From the NCBI GenBank assembly GCA_026003935.1, contig BPIE01000003.1, positions 1-35,226 on the forward strand: a stretch of 35,226 nucleotides of DNA, written 5' to 3'. Below are positions 15,166 to 23,572 of the stretch, in pieces (positions within the stretch are counted from its first letter, which is position 1; each line of letters starts with the position of its first letter). Under the pieces are notes generated by a model. The model was not told where the DNA came from and made no database searches. It saw only the letters and a program-made list of their open reading frames with translations. Origin of the DNA: Tepidiforma sp. (lineage in GTDB: Bacteria > Chloroflexota > Dehalococcoidia > Tepidiformales > Tepidiformaceae). Made by a program: the position numbers and the translations under genes.

Positions 15166-16350
15166 TCAGCCGCGCGGGAGGCCGAGGCCGCGGGTCGCGA
15201 TGATGTTCCGCTGGATTTCGCTGGTGCCGCCTTCGATGGTGTTGGCGACGGAGCGCAGGTACATGTACTTGATGCGCCCGCGCAGCGGGGGCTTCGGGCC
15301 GTCGGTCTTTGCATCGAGCTGACCGTAGAGGCCGAGGACCTTCATGCCGGTGCGGTAGATGCGCTGGTTCAGCTCGGTGCCGTAGAGCTTGGCGACGGCG
15401 GCTTCGTGGCCGGGGGCGACGCCTTCCTTCGCCTGGATGGAGACGATCTTGAAGCTCATCATCTGGGCGACGCCGGCCTCGACGTAGCGCTCGACGAGCT
15501 CGTGGCGGATGGCCGGGTTATGCGCGAGGGTGCTCTGCCCGTTCGTGGCATTTTCGCGGGCGAACTTGATGAGGTCTTCGACGGCCTGGCGGGCGCCGAC
15601 CGACCCGCCGATGTTGGAGCGCTCGAAGGAGAGGGTGGTCTGGGCGAGGTACCAGCCGCGGTTCTCCTCGCCGATGATGTTCTCGCGGGGAACGCGGACG
15701 TCCTCGAAGAAGACTTCGTTGAACTCGTGGGTGTAGGCGAGGTTGACGAGCGGGCGAACGGTGATGCCCGGGCTCTTCATATCGACGATGAAGTAGGTGA
15801 TACCGCGGTGCTTGGGGGCATCGGGGTCGGTGCGTGCGAGGAGGATCATGTACCTGGCGAGGTGGCCGCCGGAGGTCCAAATCTTCTGGCCGTTGATGAT
15901 GTAGTCGTCACCGTCGCGGACGGCGCGGGTCTGGAGGGCGGCGAGGTCGGAGCCGGCGCCGGGTTCGGAGTAGCCCTGGCACCAGATGTCTTCGCCGCTG
16001 AGGATCCCGGGGAGGTACTTCTTCTTTTGCTCCTCGGTGCCGTGGACGATGAGGGTGGGGCCAGCGAAGCCGACGGCGATGCCGCCGGGGCGCGGGAGGC
16101 GGGCCTCGGCGAGCTCCCAGTTGAAGATGAACTGCTGCATGACGGAGAGGCCGGCGCCGCCGTACTCCTTCGGCCAGGCGGGTGCGACCCAGCCGCGGGC
16201 GGCGAGGGCCTTCGTCCACTCTTTGCTGCCGCCGAAGAAGGCGCGTTCGCCGTCGTCGTCACGGATGCGGGCCTTGTGGCCCTCTTCTTCGATAAACTTG
16301 CGAACTTCGGCGCGGAACGCGGCCTCTTCCGGGGTGTCTCGGAAGTCCAT
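15166..16350 (-). CDS. Acyl-CoA dehydrogenase
   Basis: This 394-residue FAD-dependent dehydrogenase introduces a trans-2 double bond into an acyl-CoA and passes electrons to electron-transfer flavoprotein. Family blocks in order are WPKEYGGAGLS, the FAD/substrate segment WCQGYSEPGAGSDLAALQT, GQKIWTSGGHLARYMILLART, FFEDVRVPRENIIGEENRGW, and the C-terminal NTIEGGTSEIQRNIIATRGL, which closes the FAD site. The sequence cannot fix the chain length; the form resembles FadE-type enzymes of Actinobacteria and Chloroflexota. Residues upstream of M at 16350 in the same open frame are not coding-like and overlap the opposite aminotransferase gene. An AGAGGT ribosome binding site and a TACAAT box support the 16350 start. 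It could work with the enoyl-CoA hydratase at 7.3-8.2 kb. Confidence 0.92.
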   Translation of the reverse strand: MDFRDTPEEAAFRAEVRKFIEEEGHKARIRDDDGERAFFGGSKEWTKALAARGWVAPAWPKEYGGAGLSVMQQFIFNWELAEARLPRPGGIAVGFAGPTLIVHGTEEQKKKYLPGILSGEDIWCQGYSEPGAGSDLAALQTRAVRDGDDYIINGQKIWTSGGHLARYMILLARTDPDAPKHRGITYFIVDMKSPGITVRPLVNLAYTHEFNEVFFEDVRVPRENIIGEENRGWYLAQTTLSFERSNIGGSVGARQAVEDLIKFARENATNGQSTLAHNPAIRHELVERYVEAGVAQMMSFKIVSIQAKEGVAPGHEAAVAKLYGTELNQRIYRTGMKVLGLYGQLDAKTDGPKPPLRGRIKYMYLRSVANTIEGGTSEIQRNIIATRGLGLPRG

Positions 16351-16378
16351 GGAGCAACCTCTCGACTGTAGTGGCTCG

Positions 16379-16393
16379 ATTGTACACGCGTGT
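16379..16393 (-). promoter_or_regulatory. -10 box (TACAAT) abutting a 10-bp palindrome, acyl-CoA dehydrogenase promoter
   Basis: TACAAT (16384-16379 on the - strand) lies 28 nt before the ATG, giving a leader of about 22 nt with AGAGGT. The perfect palindrome ACACGCGTGT (16384-16393) abuts the -10 on its upstream side and could be an operator half-site pair for a fatty-acid regulator. It is short enough to arise by chance. Confidence 0.45.
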
Positions 16394-16442
16394 CGAAAAA
16401 CGGGCTGTGGGCGAGCGGGGAGCGGCTGGGGCAGTGAGCGGG

Positions 16443-16448
16443 TAGGAT
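16443..16448 (+). promoter_or_regulatory. -10 box (TAGGAT) predicting a leaderless aminotransferase mRNA
   Basis: TAGGAT, then GTTCGGC, then ATG at 16456. The spacing matches the other leaderless starts in this window and favours 16456 over the ATG at 16447, which overlaps the box itself. Confidence 0.5.
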
Positions 16449-16455
16449 GTTCGGC

Positions 16456-17634
16456 ATGCCGACGACTACGTTTACTCCCCCGACTCGTATCCTGATGGGC
16501 CCGGGCCCGAGCGGGGCGCATCCCCGCGTGCTGACAGCGATGACGCGGCCGCTGCTCGGCCACCTCGACCCGGATTTTCTCCGCGTGATGGACGGCTGCC
16601 GGGCGATGCTGCGGGAGGTGCTCCAGACGGAGAACGAGGTCACGCTCGCGACGCCGGGAACCGGCACCAGCGGGATGGAAGCCGCGGTGATGAATCTCGT
16701 GGAGCCGGGCGACCGGGTGGTGGTCGGCATCTGCGGGTACTTTGGGGAGCGGATTGCGCAGATGGCCGAGCGGGCCGGCGGCGAGGTCACGAGGGTGCAG
16801 TCGCCGTGGGGGCAGCCGGTCGATGCGGCGGTCGTCGAGGCCGCGGTGAAGGCGGCCGGCAGCGTGAAGCTGCTCGCTATCGTACATGCGGAGACCTCGA
16901 CGGGGGCGGAGACGCCGGTGGAGCCGTTCGCGCGGATCGCCCGTGAGAACGGCGCCCTGCTGCTGGTGGACTGCGTGACGTCGCTGGGCGGCATGCCGGT
17001 GCGGGCCGACGCGTGGGGCGCCGATGCGGTGTATTCGGGGACGCAGAAGTGCCTGAGCGCGCCGCCGGGGGTGGCGCCGATCACGGTGTCGGCGCGGGCG
17101 TGGGATGCGGTGCGCCGCCGGGAGACGCCGTGCAATACGTGGTACCTCGACCTGCAGCTGCTGGAGGCGTACTGGGACGAGCGGCGGACCTACCATCACA
17201 CGGCGCCGATTTCGATGGTCTACGCGCTGCACGAGGCGCTGTCGCTGGTGCTCGAGGAGGGGCTGGAGACGCGCTGGGCCCGGCATGAGCGGAACGGGCG
17301 GGCGCTGCAGGCGGGGCTTGAGGCGATGGGGCTGACGCTGCACGCCCAGGCGGGCTACCGGCTGCCGGTGCTGACGACGGTCCGAATCCCGGAGGGGGTG
17401 GAGGACACGGCGGTGCGGGGTGCGCTGCTCCACCGCTACGGCATTGAGATTGGCGGCGGGCTCGGAGAGCTGAAGGGCCGTGTGTGGCGCATCGGACTGA
17501 TGGGGGAGAGTTCGACGCCGGGGAACGTGCTCCTGCTGCTCAACGCGCTTGGGAAGCTGCTGCGGGAACAGGGGTTCAGGGCAGACATCCGGGCAGGGCT
17601 GGACGCGGCGACGGAGCGGCTCGGGGCGGGCTAG
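16456..17634 (+). CDS. Class V aminotransferase, alanine-glyoxylate type
   Basis: This 392-residue PLP enzyme belongs to the alanine/serine-glyoxylate aminotransferase group of class V. The N-terminal MGPGPSGAHPRVLTAM motif and GHLDPDF are characteristic. TPGTGTSGMEAA binds the PLP phosphate, VDCVTSLGG contains the Asp that contacts the pyridine ring, and SGTQKCLSAPPG carries the Schiff-base Lys (K198). NTWYLDLQLL and the late VWRIGLMGES strand are also typical. Members move an amino group from alanine or serine to glyoxylate; some relatives are desulfurases of other small molecules, so substrate choice is not certain. The last four bases (CTAG) are shared with the stop of the convergent sugar dehydrogenase gene. 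Confidence 0.9.
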   Translation: MPTTTFTPPTRILMGPGPSGAHPRVLTAMTRPLLGHLDPDFLRVMDGCRAMLREVLQTENEVTLATPGTGTSGMEAAVMNLVEPGDRVVVGICGYFGERIAQMAERAGGEVTRVQSPWGQPVDAAVVEAAVKAAGSVKLLAIVHAETSTGAETPVEPFARIARENGALLLVDCVTSLGGMPVRADAWGADAVYSGTQKCLSAPPGVAPITVSARAWDAVRRRETPCNTWYLDLQLLEAYWDERRTYHHTAPISMVYALHEALSLVLEEGLETRWARHERNGRALQAGLEAMGLTLHAQAGYRLPVLTTVRIPEGVEDTAVRGALLHRYGIEIGGGLGELKGRVWRIGLMGESSTPGNVLLLLNALGKLLREQGFRADIRAGLDAATERLGAG

Positions 17635-18908
17635 CCGCCGGCGGGCGTCGGCGGACGGCCAACGCCGAGGTAGCGGACACCGGCCGCTTCGACGGCGGTA
17701 CGGTCGAGGGCGTTGCGGGCGTCGACGATGACGGGTGCGACCTGCGCCCAGTCGAGGCCGGCGTAGGCCCGGTGGTAGCTGTGGACGATGGCGGCATCGT
17801 AGCCGCGGAGCGGTTCGGCGGCGCGCTGAAAGCCGAGCGAGGCGACGCCCTCGGGCGTGAGGAGGGGGTCGTGGCCTTCGACGACGGCGCCGAGGGCTTC
17901 GAGCTCGCGGCGGAGGTCGACGGCGTTGGTGTGGAAGGTGACGGCAACATCGGGCCGGAAGGTGAGGCCGAGCACGACGACGCGGCGGCCTTCGAGCCCG
18001 CCGAGGAGCGCGGCGAGGCGGCGGACGACGTAGCCGGGCATGGCGTCGTTAACGGCGCGGCCGAGCGCTGAGAGGGCGGAGGGGCCTTCGCCCTGCATGA
18101 GGAAGCGGGGGTAGACGGGGATGCAGTGGCCGCCGACGCCGGTGCCGGGAACGTGGATATGGGAGTAGGGCTGGGAGTTGGCCGCGCGGATGACCTCGGC
18201 GATATCGAGGCCATGGACATCGGCGACCATGGCGAGCTCGTTGGCGAGGGCGATGTTGAGGTCGCGGTAGGCGCCCTCGGCGAGCTTCGAGAGCTCGGCG
18301 GCCTCGGCGCTGGAGAGGAGGAGGACCTCGCCGCCGAACGTCTGGCGGTAAAACTCAGCGGCGAGCCGGCCGCCTTCGGGGTCGACACCGCCAACCACCT
18401 TGGGGTACTTGGTCAGGTCTTCGATCACGCGGCCCATGAGGAGGCGCTCGGGGGAGAAGGCGACGTGGAGGTCAACGCCGAGCTTCCGTCCGCCGGCTTC
18501 GAGGCGGGGGGCGAGCACACGGCGAGTGGTTCCGACCGGGAGGGTGGTATCGAAGATGCAGAGGGCGCCAGGACGGAGGGCGGCAGCGACGGTGTCGACG
18601 GCGGCGAGCAGGTGGGAGAGGTCGGCGCGGCCGTCGGCGTCGACATCGACGCGCACGGCGAAGAGGACCACGTCGGCGTCGGCGACGCCGGCGGCCGTGT
18701 CGGTCGTTGCGCGGAATGAGCCGTCGGCGATGGTCCGGGCGAGGAGTTCACCGAGGCCCGCTTCATCGGGGAGCGGGTTTTGTGCCCGGTTGATCCGTTC
18801 GACGTGGGCGGCATCGATATCGCAGCCGGTGACGCGGTGGCCGCGGGAGGCGATGGTGACGGCGAGCGGGAGGCCGATGCGGCCGATGCCGACGACGGCG
18901 ACATTCAT
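17631..18908 (-). CDS. UDP-sugar 6-dehydrogenase (WbpA/WecC type)
   Basis: This 425-residue nucleotide-sugar dehydrogenase oxidises C6 of a UDP-hexose to a carboxylate with two NAD+. The N-terminal Rossmann fold is VAVVGIGRIGLPLA. The central domain has the SPERLLMG loop and an EAAELSKLAEGAYRDLNIAL helix containing the conserved Lys. The catalytic Cys lies in GVGGHCIPVYP (about residue 261). The C-terminal UDP-binding domain starts at GRRVVVLGLTFRPDV. It overlaps the WbpB-like gene by ATGA and is the last gene of the cluster. By context (WbpB, WbpE and WbpD types upstream) the likely substrate is UDP-GlcNAc, giving UDP-GlcNAc uronic acid; UDP-ManNAc or UDP-glucose cannot be excluded. Confidence 0.87.
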   Translation of the reverse strand: MNVAVVGIGRIGLPLAVTIASRGHRVTGCDIDAAHVERINRAQNPLPDEAGLGELLARTIADGSFRATTDTAAGVADADVVLFAVRVDVDADGRADLSHLLAAVDTVAAALRPGALCIFDTTLPVGTTRRVLAPRLEAGGRKLGVDLHVAFSPERLLMGRVIEDLTKYPKVVGGVDPEGGRLAAEFYRQTFGGEVLLLSSAEAAELSKLAEGAYRDLNIALANELAMVADVHGLDIAEVIRAANSQPYSHIHVPGTGVGGHCIPVYPRFLMQGEGPSALSALGRAVNDAMPGYVVRRLAALLGGLEGRRVVVLGLTFRPDVAVTFHTNAVDLRRELEALGAVVEGHDPLLTPEGVASLGFQRAAEPLRGYDAAIVHSYHRAYAGLDWAQVAPVIVDARNALDRTAVEAAGVRYLGVGRPPTPAGG

Positions 18909-19918
18909 GGGAGGGTGGCGACCTCATCGAGGCTGACGGGGAGGCCGGTTTCGCCGGAGCGGACGAGCGCCTCGGCGACGGCGAGGGCAGCGATGCCGGC
19001 GCTGGCGGGCACCGGGGGCGGCCCGCCGGCGAGGATGGCGTCGCGGAAGGCCTCAAGTTCGACGCGGAGCGGCTCGCGGCTGGCGATGGGGTAGCGGGTC
19101 ATCGGGCCCTCGGTCACCGAGGCGTAGACGCCTTCGCGGGCGGCGGCGGCGTAGTTCTCGTAGAAGCAGAGCACCTGGGCGGCGTAGTCGACGGTGAACA
19201 TGCCGCGCTCGCAGAGGACGGTGAGCGAGCGCTCCTTCGTCGGGGTAAGCCAGTTGATATCGAGGAGGCCCATCGCGCCGCCGCGGAAGCGGAGCATGCC
19301 GGCGAAGAGGTCCTCGTTGCCGGTGGCGATGTGGGAGCGGGACTCGGCGTAGACGCGCTCGACCTCGTCGTCGAGGAGGTAGCGCATGATGTCGATGTCG
19401 TGCGGGCCGAGGTCGTGGATGACGCCGACGTCGCGGATGCGGTGGGGGAAGGGGCCAACGCGGCGGGCGCGGACCTGGAGGACGCGGCCGCCCTGGCCTT
19501 CGTCGAGGCGGCGCTTGAGTTCGCGGACGGCGGGATTGAAGCGCTCGATGTGGCCGACGGTGAGGAGGACCCCGGCGCGTTCTGCGGCGTCGGCGAGTCG
19601 GCGCGCGGCATCGAGGGTGGCGGCGATCGGTTTTTCGACGAGGACGTGGGCCCCGGCCTCGATGCAGGCCAGGGCGACCTCTTCGTGGAGGCCGGTGGGG
19701 ACGACGACGCAGACGAAATCGGGCCGGGTTTCGGCGAGGAGGGCCGCGGCTGTTTCGAAGCCGGGAATCGGGCGGCCCTGGACGGCCTTGCGGACCCGCT
19801 CGGCGTCGGGGTCGGCGACGGCGACGAGTTCGACGCCGGGGGTATCGGCGAGGACGCGGGCATGGTTTGCGCCCATGGAACCGAGCCCGATGACGGCTGC
19901 GCGGAGCGTTCGACTCAC
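18905..19918 (-). CDS. Gfo/Idh/MocA-family sugar 3-dehydrogenase (WbpB type)
   Basis: This 337-residue NAD(P)-dependent oxidoreductase has the N-terminal AAVIGLGSMGANHARVL dinucleotide fold, the family hallmark EKPIAAT, and the GHIERFNPAVREL segment seen in UDP-GlcNAc-type 3-dehydrogenases such as WbpB. DLGPHDIDIMRYLL carries the catalytic His region. In the Wbp pathway the enzyme oxidises C3 of UDP-GlcNAc uronic acid to a 3-keto sugar that the next aminotransferase aminates. The GTG at 19918 is chosen because the Rossmann fold begins a few residues later. TACCCT stands 7 nt before it, so the wbpB-wbpA pair probably has its own leaderless promoter although it lies only 53 bp behind the aminotransferase gene. 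Confidence 0.85.
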   Translation of the reverse strand: MSRTLRAAVIGLGSMGANHARVLADTPGVELVAVADPDAERVRKAVQGRPIPGFETAAALLAETRPDFVCVVVPTGLHEEVALACIEAGAHVLVEKPIAATLDAARRLADAAERAGVLLTVGHIERFNPAVRELKRRLDEGQGGRVLQVRARRVGPFPHRIRDVGVIHDLGPHDIDIMRYLLDDEVERVYAESRSHIATGNEDLFAGMLRFRGGAMGLLDINWLTPTKERSLTVLCERGMFTVDYAAQVLCFYENYAAAAREGVYASVTEGPMTRYPIASREPLRVELEAFRDAILAGGPPPVPASAGIAALAVAEALVRSGETGLPVSLDEVATLP

Positions 19919-19925
19919 GGGTTCG

Positions 19926-19931
19926 AGGGTA
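19926..19931 (-). promoter_or_regulatory. -10 box (TACCCT) predicting a leaderless start for wbpB-wbpA
   Basis: On the - strand TACCCT is followed by CGAACCC and the GTG at 19918. No Shine-Dalgarno sequence is present. The box sits in the only real gap inside the sugar cluster. Confidence 0.5.
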
Positions 19932-19971
19932 GCGCGGGATGGGCGGAGGTGCACGGGCAGGTCAGCCGGGG

Positions 19972-21066
19972 TCAGCCGCGGAGGCGGTTGAGGGTGGCCG
20001 CGATGTACTCGACGTCCTCGGGTTCGAGGCCGGGATGGACGGGGAGGGAGAGGACCTGGGCGGCGGCCGCCTCGGCGACGGGGAAGGCGCCTTCGCCGAG
20101 GCCTAGCTCGCGGATGATCGGCTGCTGGTGGATGGGCACGGGGTAGTGGATGGCGGTGCCGATGCCAGCCTCCTGGAGCTGCTGCTGGAGGCGGTCGCGG
20201 TCGCGCGGCACGCGGATGGTGTACTGGTGGAAGACGTGGCGGTCGCCTTCGCGGACGCGGGGGGTTTCGAAACCGCGGATGAGGCTGCTGAGGTGCTCGG
20301 CGTTGGCAATGCGCGCGCGGGTCCAGCCTTCGAGCTGCTCAAGCTGGGCGAGCCCGATGGCGGCGTTGAGGTCCTGCATGCGCCAGTTCAGGCCGAAGAG
20401 GTCGTGCCGGTAGCGGACCTCCTGGCCGTGGTTGCGGATGATGCGGGCGCGGCGGGCGATTTCGTCGTCGTTGGTGGTGATCATGCCGCCTTCGCCGGTG
20501 GTCATGTTCTTCGTCGGGTAGAAGCTGAAGCAGCCGGTGCCAAAGGTGCCGACGCGGCGGCCGGCGTGTTCGGCGCCGTGCGCCTGGGCGGCGTCTTCGA
20601 TGAGTGCGAGGGAGAAGTCCTCGGCAAGCTCGGCGAGTTCGCTGATCCGGGCCGGGTGGCCGTAGAGGTGGACGGGCAGGATGGCCTTCGTCCGCTCGGT
20701 GATGGCGTCTTCGACCTTCTCGGGGTCGAGGTTGAGGTCGAAGGGGTCGATATCGACGAAGACCGGGGTAGCGCCGCAGGCGATGATGCTGGTCGCGGTG
20801 GCGATGAAGCTGAAGGGGGTGGTGATGACCTCGTCGCCGGGGCCGACGCCGTGCGCCTGGAGTGCGACGACCAGGGCGGCGGTGCCGGAGTTGACGGCGA
20901 TGGCGTGGCGGGCGCCGATGTAGGCAGCGAAGGCGCGCTCGAAGGCTTCGACGCGGGGGCCGGCAGCGAGCTGGCCGGAATCGAGCACCTCCATGACGGC
21001 GCGCTTTTCAGCTTCGCCGACGTGGGGGCGGGCGACGGGGATAAACGGGCGGGGAACGGTCGTCAT
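19972..21066 (-). CDS. DegT/DnrJ/EryC1 sugar aminotransferase (WbpE type)
   Basis: This 364-residue PLP-dependent aminotransferase acts on keto-sugars bound to UDP. Hallmarks are FIPVARPHVGEAEKRAV at the N-terminus, NSGTAALVVALQA for phosphate binding, LIEDAAQAHGAEHAGR with the Asp and Gln that hold PLP, and FYPTKNMTTGEGG with the Schiff-base Lys K186. LNWRMQDLNAAIGLAQL follows, as in all DegT enzymes. In the Wbp pathway this enzyme uses glutamate to place an amino group at C3. The ATG overlaps the stop of the WbpD-like gene (ATGA), which fixes the start; the same frame stays open upstream only as an arginine/proline-rich shadow. Confidence 0.9.
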   Translation of the reverse strand: MTTVPRPFIPVARPHVGEAEKRAVMEVLDSGQLAAGPRVEAFERAFAAYIGARHAIAVNSGTAALVVALQAHGVGPGDEVITTPFSFIATATSIIACGATPVFVDIDPFDLNLDPEKVEDAITERTKAILPVHLYGHPARISELAELAEDFSLALIEDAAQAHGAEHAGRRVGTFGTGCFSFYPTKNMTTGEGGMITTNDDEIARRARIIRNHGQEVRYRHDLFGLNWRMQDLNAAIGLAQLEQLEGWTRARIANAEHLSSLIRGFETPRVREGDRHVFHQYTIRVPRDRDRLQQQLQEAGIGTAIHYPVPIHQQPIIRELGLGEGAFPVAEAAAAQVLSLPVHPGLEPEDVEYIAATLNRLRG

Positions 21067-21671
21067 GGGGACTCCGGGCCTGAGACTGGTTCGAGGATAG
21101 CGGGCGATTCGCCGGCGAGGCGGTAGCGGCGCCCGCAGGCGGGGCAGACGAGGTCGGCGCCCAGGGGGCGGGCGCAGACGCAGGCCCAGCCGACCTGGCG
21201 GGCGGGGTTCCCGGCAACAAGGGCGAAATCGGGGACGCTGCGGGTGACCACGGACCCGGCGGCGACGAGCGCCCAGCGGCCGATGACCAGGCCCGGGAGC
21301 ACGACCGAGCGGGCGCCGATGGCTGCGCCGTAACAGATGCGGGAGCCGGAGAGCTCCCAGTCTGCGGCGGCCTTGAGGGTGCCGTCGGGGTTGATGGCGC
21401 GCGGGTAGCGGTCGTTGGTGAGGACGACTTCGGGGCCGATGAAGACGCCGTCCTCGAGGGTGTTGCCCTCGTAGACGCAGGAGTAGTTCTGAACCTTGCA
21501 GTTGGCGCCGACGGTGACATCGGCGCCGATGTAGACGCCTTTGCCAATGATGCAGCCGGGGCCGACGTCGGCGCGCTCGCGGACCTGGGCGTGGTGCCAG
21601 ATGCTGGCGCCGGCGCCGATGCGGGCGGCGGGGGAAACCTCGGCGGTGGGGTGGATGCGCGGCGCAGTCAC
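21063..21671 (-). CDS. Hexapeptide-repeat sugar N-acetyltransferase (WbpD type) with zinc-ribbon tail
   Basis: This 202-residue left-handed beta-helix acetyltransferase is built from hexapeptide repeats (AEVSPAARIGAGASIWHHAQV, GPGCIIGKGVYIGADVTVG and onward). NYSCVYEG and the loop PEVVLTNDRYPRAINPDG match the WbpD-type family that acetylates the C3 amino group of the UDP-sugar uronic acid using acetyl-CoA. VAGNPARQVGW ends the helix. An extra C-terminal segment has two CxC/CxxC pairs (CVCARPLG and CPACGRRY), a likely zinc ribbon. The GTG overlaps the previous stop as GTGA; the first 35 residues of the longer open frame are arginine/proline shadow sequence. Confidence 0.87.
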   Translation of the reverse strand: MTAPRIHPTAEVSPAARIGAGASIWHHAQVRERADVGPGCIIGKGVYIGADVTVGANCKVQNYSCVYEGNTLEDGVFIGPEVVLTNDRYPRAINPDGTLKAAADWELSGSRICYGAAIGARSVVLPGLVIGRWALVAAGSVVTRSVPDFALVAGNPARQVGWACVCARPLGADLVCPACGRRYRLAGESPAILEPVSGPESP

Positions 21672-23572
21672 GACGGGAGGGCCTCGCTTTCGGGGGCGTC
21701 GGCGGCGGCATCGTCGCGGGAGAAGCGGCGGGCGACGAGGTGGATGCGGCGGCGAACTTCCTCGGGGTCGCCCCACATGACCTGCCGGATTTCGTCGATG
21801 AGCCGGAGGATTTCGCGCTCGGTGACTTCGACGGAGGCGGTGAGGCGCATGACTTTAGGGTGCGCGGTCGGCTGGAGGTGTTCGAAGTCGGCGACGAGCT
21901 CTTCGCGGAGCTTTTCGCCGGGGCGCGGGCCGGTGAAGACGACCTGGATATCCTGGCCGGGGCGAAGCCCGCGCAGGCGGATCATCCGCTCGGCGAGTTC
22001 GAGGATGTTGATCTCCTCGCCCATGTCGAGCATGTAGATATCGCCGCGGCCGCCGAAGGTGCCGGCCTGGATGACGAGGGAGACGGCCTCGGGGATGGAG
22101 ATGAAGTAGCGCTGCATCTCGGGGTGCATGACGGTGACGGGACCGCCGCGCTCTATCTGCTTCATGAAGGTGGGGACGACGGAGCCGCGGGAGCCCATGA
22201 CGTTCCCGAAGCGGACGGCCGCGAAGCGGGTGTGCGTGGATTCGCGGGCAAGGGCGATGACAAGGAGCTCGGCGATGCGCTTGGTGGCGCCCATGACGCT
22301 GCTGGGCCGGACCGCCTTGTCGGTTGAGATGAGGACGAAGGTGCCGACCTGGAATTCGCGGGCGGCGCTGGCGCAGTAGAGGGTGCCGAGCACATTGACG
22401 CGGAAGGCTTCGGCGGGGTGCTCTTCCATGAGCGGGACGTGCTTGAGGGCTGCGGCGTGGTAGACGAGGTCGGGCCGGGTGCGGGCGAAGATTTCGCGGA
22501 CGCGGGGCTCATCGGTGACACTGGCAACCCAGAGGCGGATGGCCGTCTCGGGAGAGACGCCGGCGAGCTCGAGGGAGAGGTCGTGCAGGCCGGTTTCGTT
22601 GTTGTCGAGGAGGTGGAGCTCGCGCGGACGGAAGGTGAGGACCTGGCGGCAGAGTTCGGAGCCGATGGAGCCGGCCGCGCCGGTAACGAGGACGACGCGG
22701 TCGCGGACGGACTGGCTGCAGGCGGCGAAATCGACCTGAACCGGTTCGCGGCCGAGGAGGTCGTCGAGGGTGATTTCGCGCAGGGTGTCGTGGCCGTGGC
22801 CGAGGACCCAGTTATCGACGCCGGGGACCATGCGGACGGGAATGTTGAGCCGCTGGCAGGTGCCGACGATCTGGCGGACGAGCTGGCCGCTGGGCCGGTC
22901 GAGCGCGATGGCGACGATTTCGGCGTCCATGCGCTCGAGGACGTGCTCGAGTTCGGCGATGGTGCCGTGGACCTTGAGGCCGTGGATGCGGTGATGGAGG
23001 AGCTTTTCGTCGTCGTCGACGAACCCGACGGGCTGGTAGGGGAGCGAAGGGTTGGCCTGCAGTTCGCGGGCGAGGAGCTGGCCGGTATGGCCGGCGCCAA
23101 CGATGAGGAGGCGGCGTTCGCCGGTATCGACCCAGGGGAGGCGGACCAGCAGGCGGGTGCGCATCTTGACGACGGCCATCCCCGGGAAGACGAGGGCGCC
23201 AGCGATGAGGATGACGGAGAGGGGGAGGAGCCGTTCTTCGAGCCAGAAATTGATGCCGAAGAGCAGCAGGGTGACGAGCAGAACCGGCCGGAAGAGGCCG
23301 ATGATGTCGCCGATGCTGCCGTAGGCCCAAACGGTGCGGTAGACACCGAAGACGAAGTTGCCGAACACGTAGGCGGCGGCGATGAGCGGGAAGACGCGGA
23401 GGACGAATTCGGCGTTGCGGCGGGGCACCTCGGCATCGAAGCGGAGGAGCATCGCGCAGGCGAGGGCGGCGCCGACAACGAGAACATCGAGAGCGACCGC
23501 CAGGAGGGTGGCCAGCGGGTCGCCGGGGGCGAGCCGGCGGAGGGCGGCGAGGGGACCGGCGTGGCGGTTCAT
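21668..23572 (-). CDS. Membrane UDP-sugar 4,6-dehydratase (WbpM/PglF/CapD type)
   Basis: This 634-residue protein has four predicted N-terminal membrane helices (about 20-145), a first Rossmann domain (LLIVGAGHTGQLL, about 155) and the catalytic SDR domain from VLVTGAAGSIGSEL (about 294). The active site reads LISTDKAVRPSSVMGATKR (about 412-428): Ser, Met in place of the usual Tyr, and Lys. This Ser-Met-Lys set is the mark of large membrane WbpM-type inverting or retaining 4,6-dehydratases. They convert UDP-GlcNAc to a 4-keto-6-deoxy sugar that feeds a further aminated or reduced sugar. The start overlaps the PglC-type gene stop by ATGA. None of the usual 4-aminotransferase or reductase partners are in the window apart from the DegT protein. 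Confidence 0.9.
   Translation of the reverse strand: MNRHAGPLAALRRLAPGDPLATLLAVALDVLVVGAALACAMLLRFDAEVPRRNAEFVLRVFPLIAAAYVFGNFVFGVYRTVWAYGSIGDIIGLFRPVLLVTLLLFGINFWLEERLLPLSVILIAGALVFPGMAVVKMRTRLLVRLPWVDTGERRLLIVGAGHTGQLLARELQANPSLPYQPVGFVDDDEKLLHHRIHGLKVHGTIAELEHVLERMDAEIVAIALDRPSGQLVRQIVGTCQRLNIPVRMVPGVDNWVLGHGHDTLREITLDDLLGREPVQVDFAACSQSVRDRVVLVTGAAGSIGSELCRQVLTFRPRELHLLDNNETGLHDLSLELAGVSPETAIRLWVASVTDEPRVREIFARTRPDLVYHAAALKHVPLMEEHPAEAFRVNVLGTLYCASAAREFQVGTFVLISTDKAVRPSSVMGATKRIAELLVIALARESTHTRFAAVRFGNVMGSRGSVVPTFMKQIERGGPVTVMHPEMQRYFISIPEAVSLVIQAGTFGGRGDIYMLDMGEEINILELAERMIRLRGLRPGQDIQVVFTGPRPGEKLREELVADFEHLQPTAHPKVMRLTASVEVTEREILRLIDEIRQVMWGDPEEVRRRIHLVARRFSRDDAAADAPESEALPS

Noticed and set aside
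16351-17433. Long N-terminal extension of the acyl-CoA dehydrogenase frame
   Set aside because: It runs antisense through the class V aminotransferase. The family N-terminus and a ribosome binding site are at 16350.
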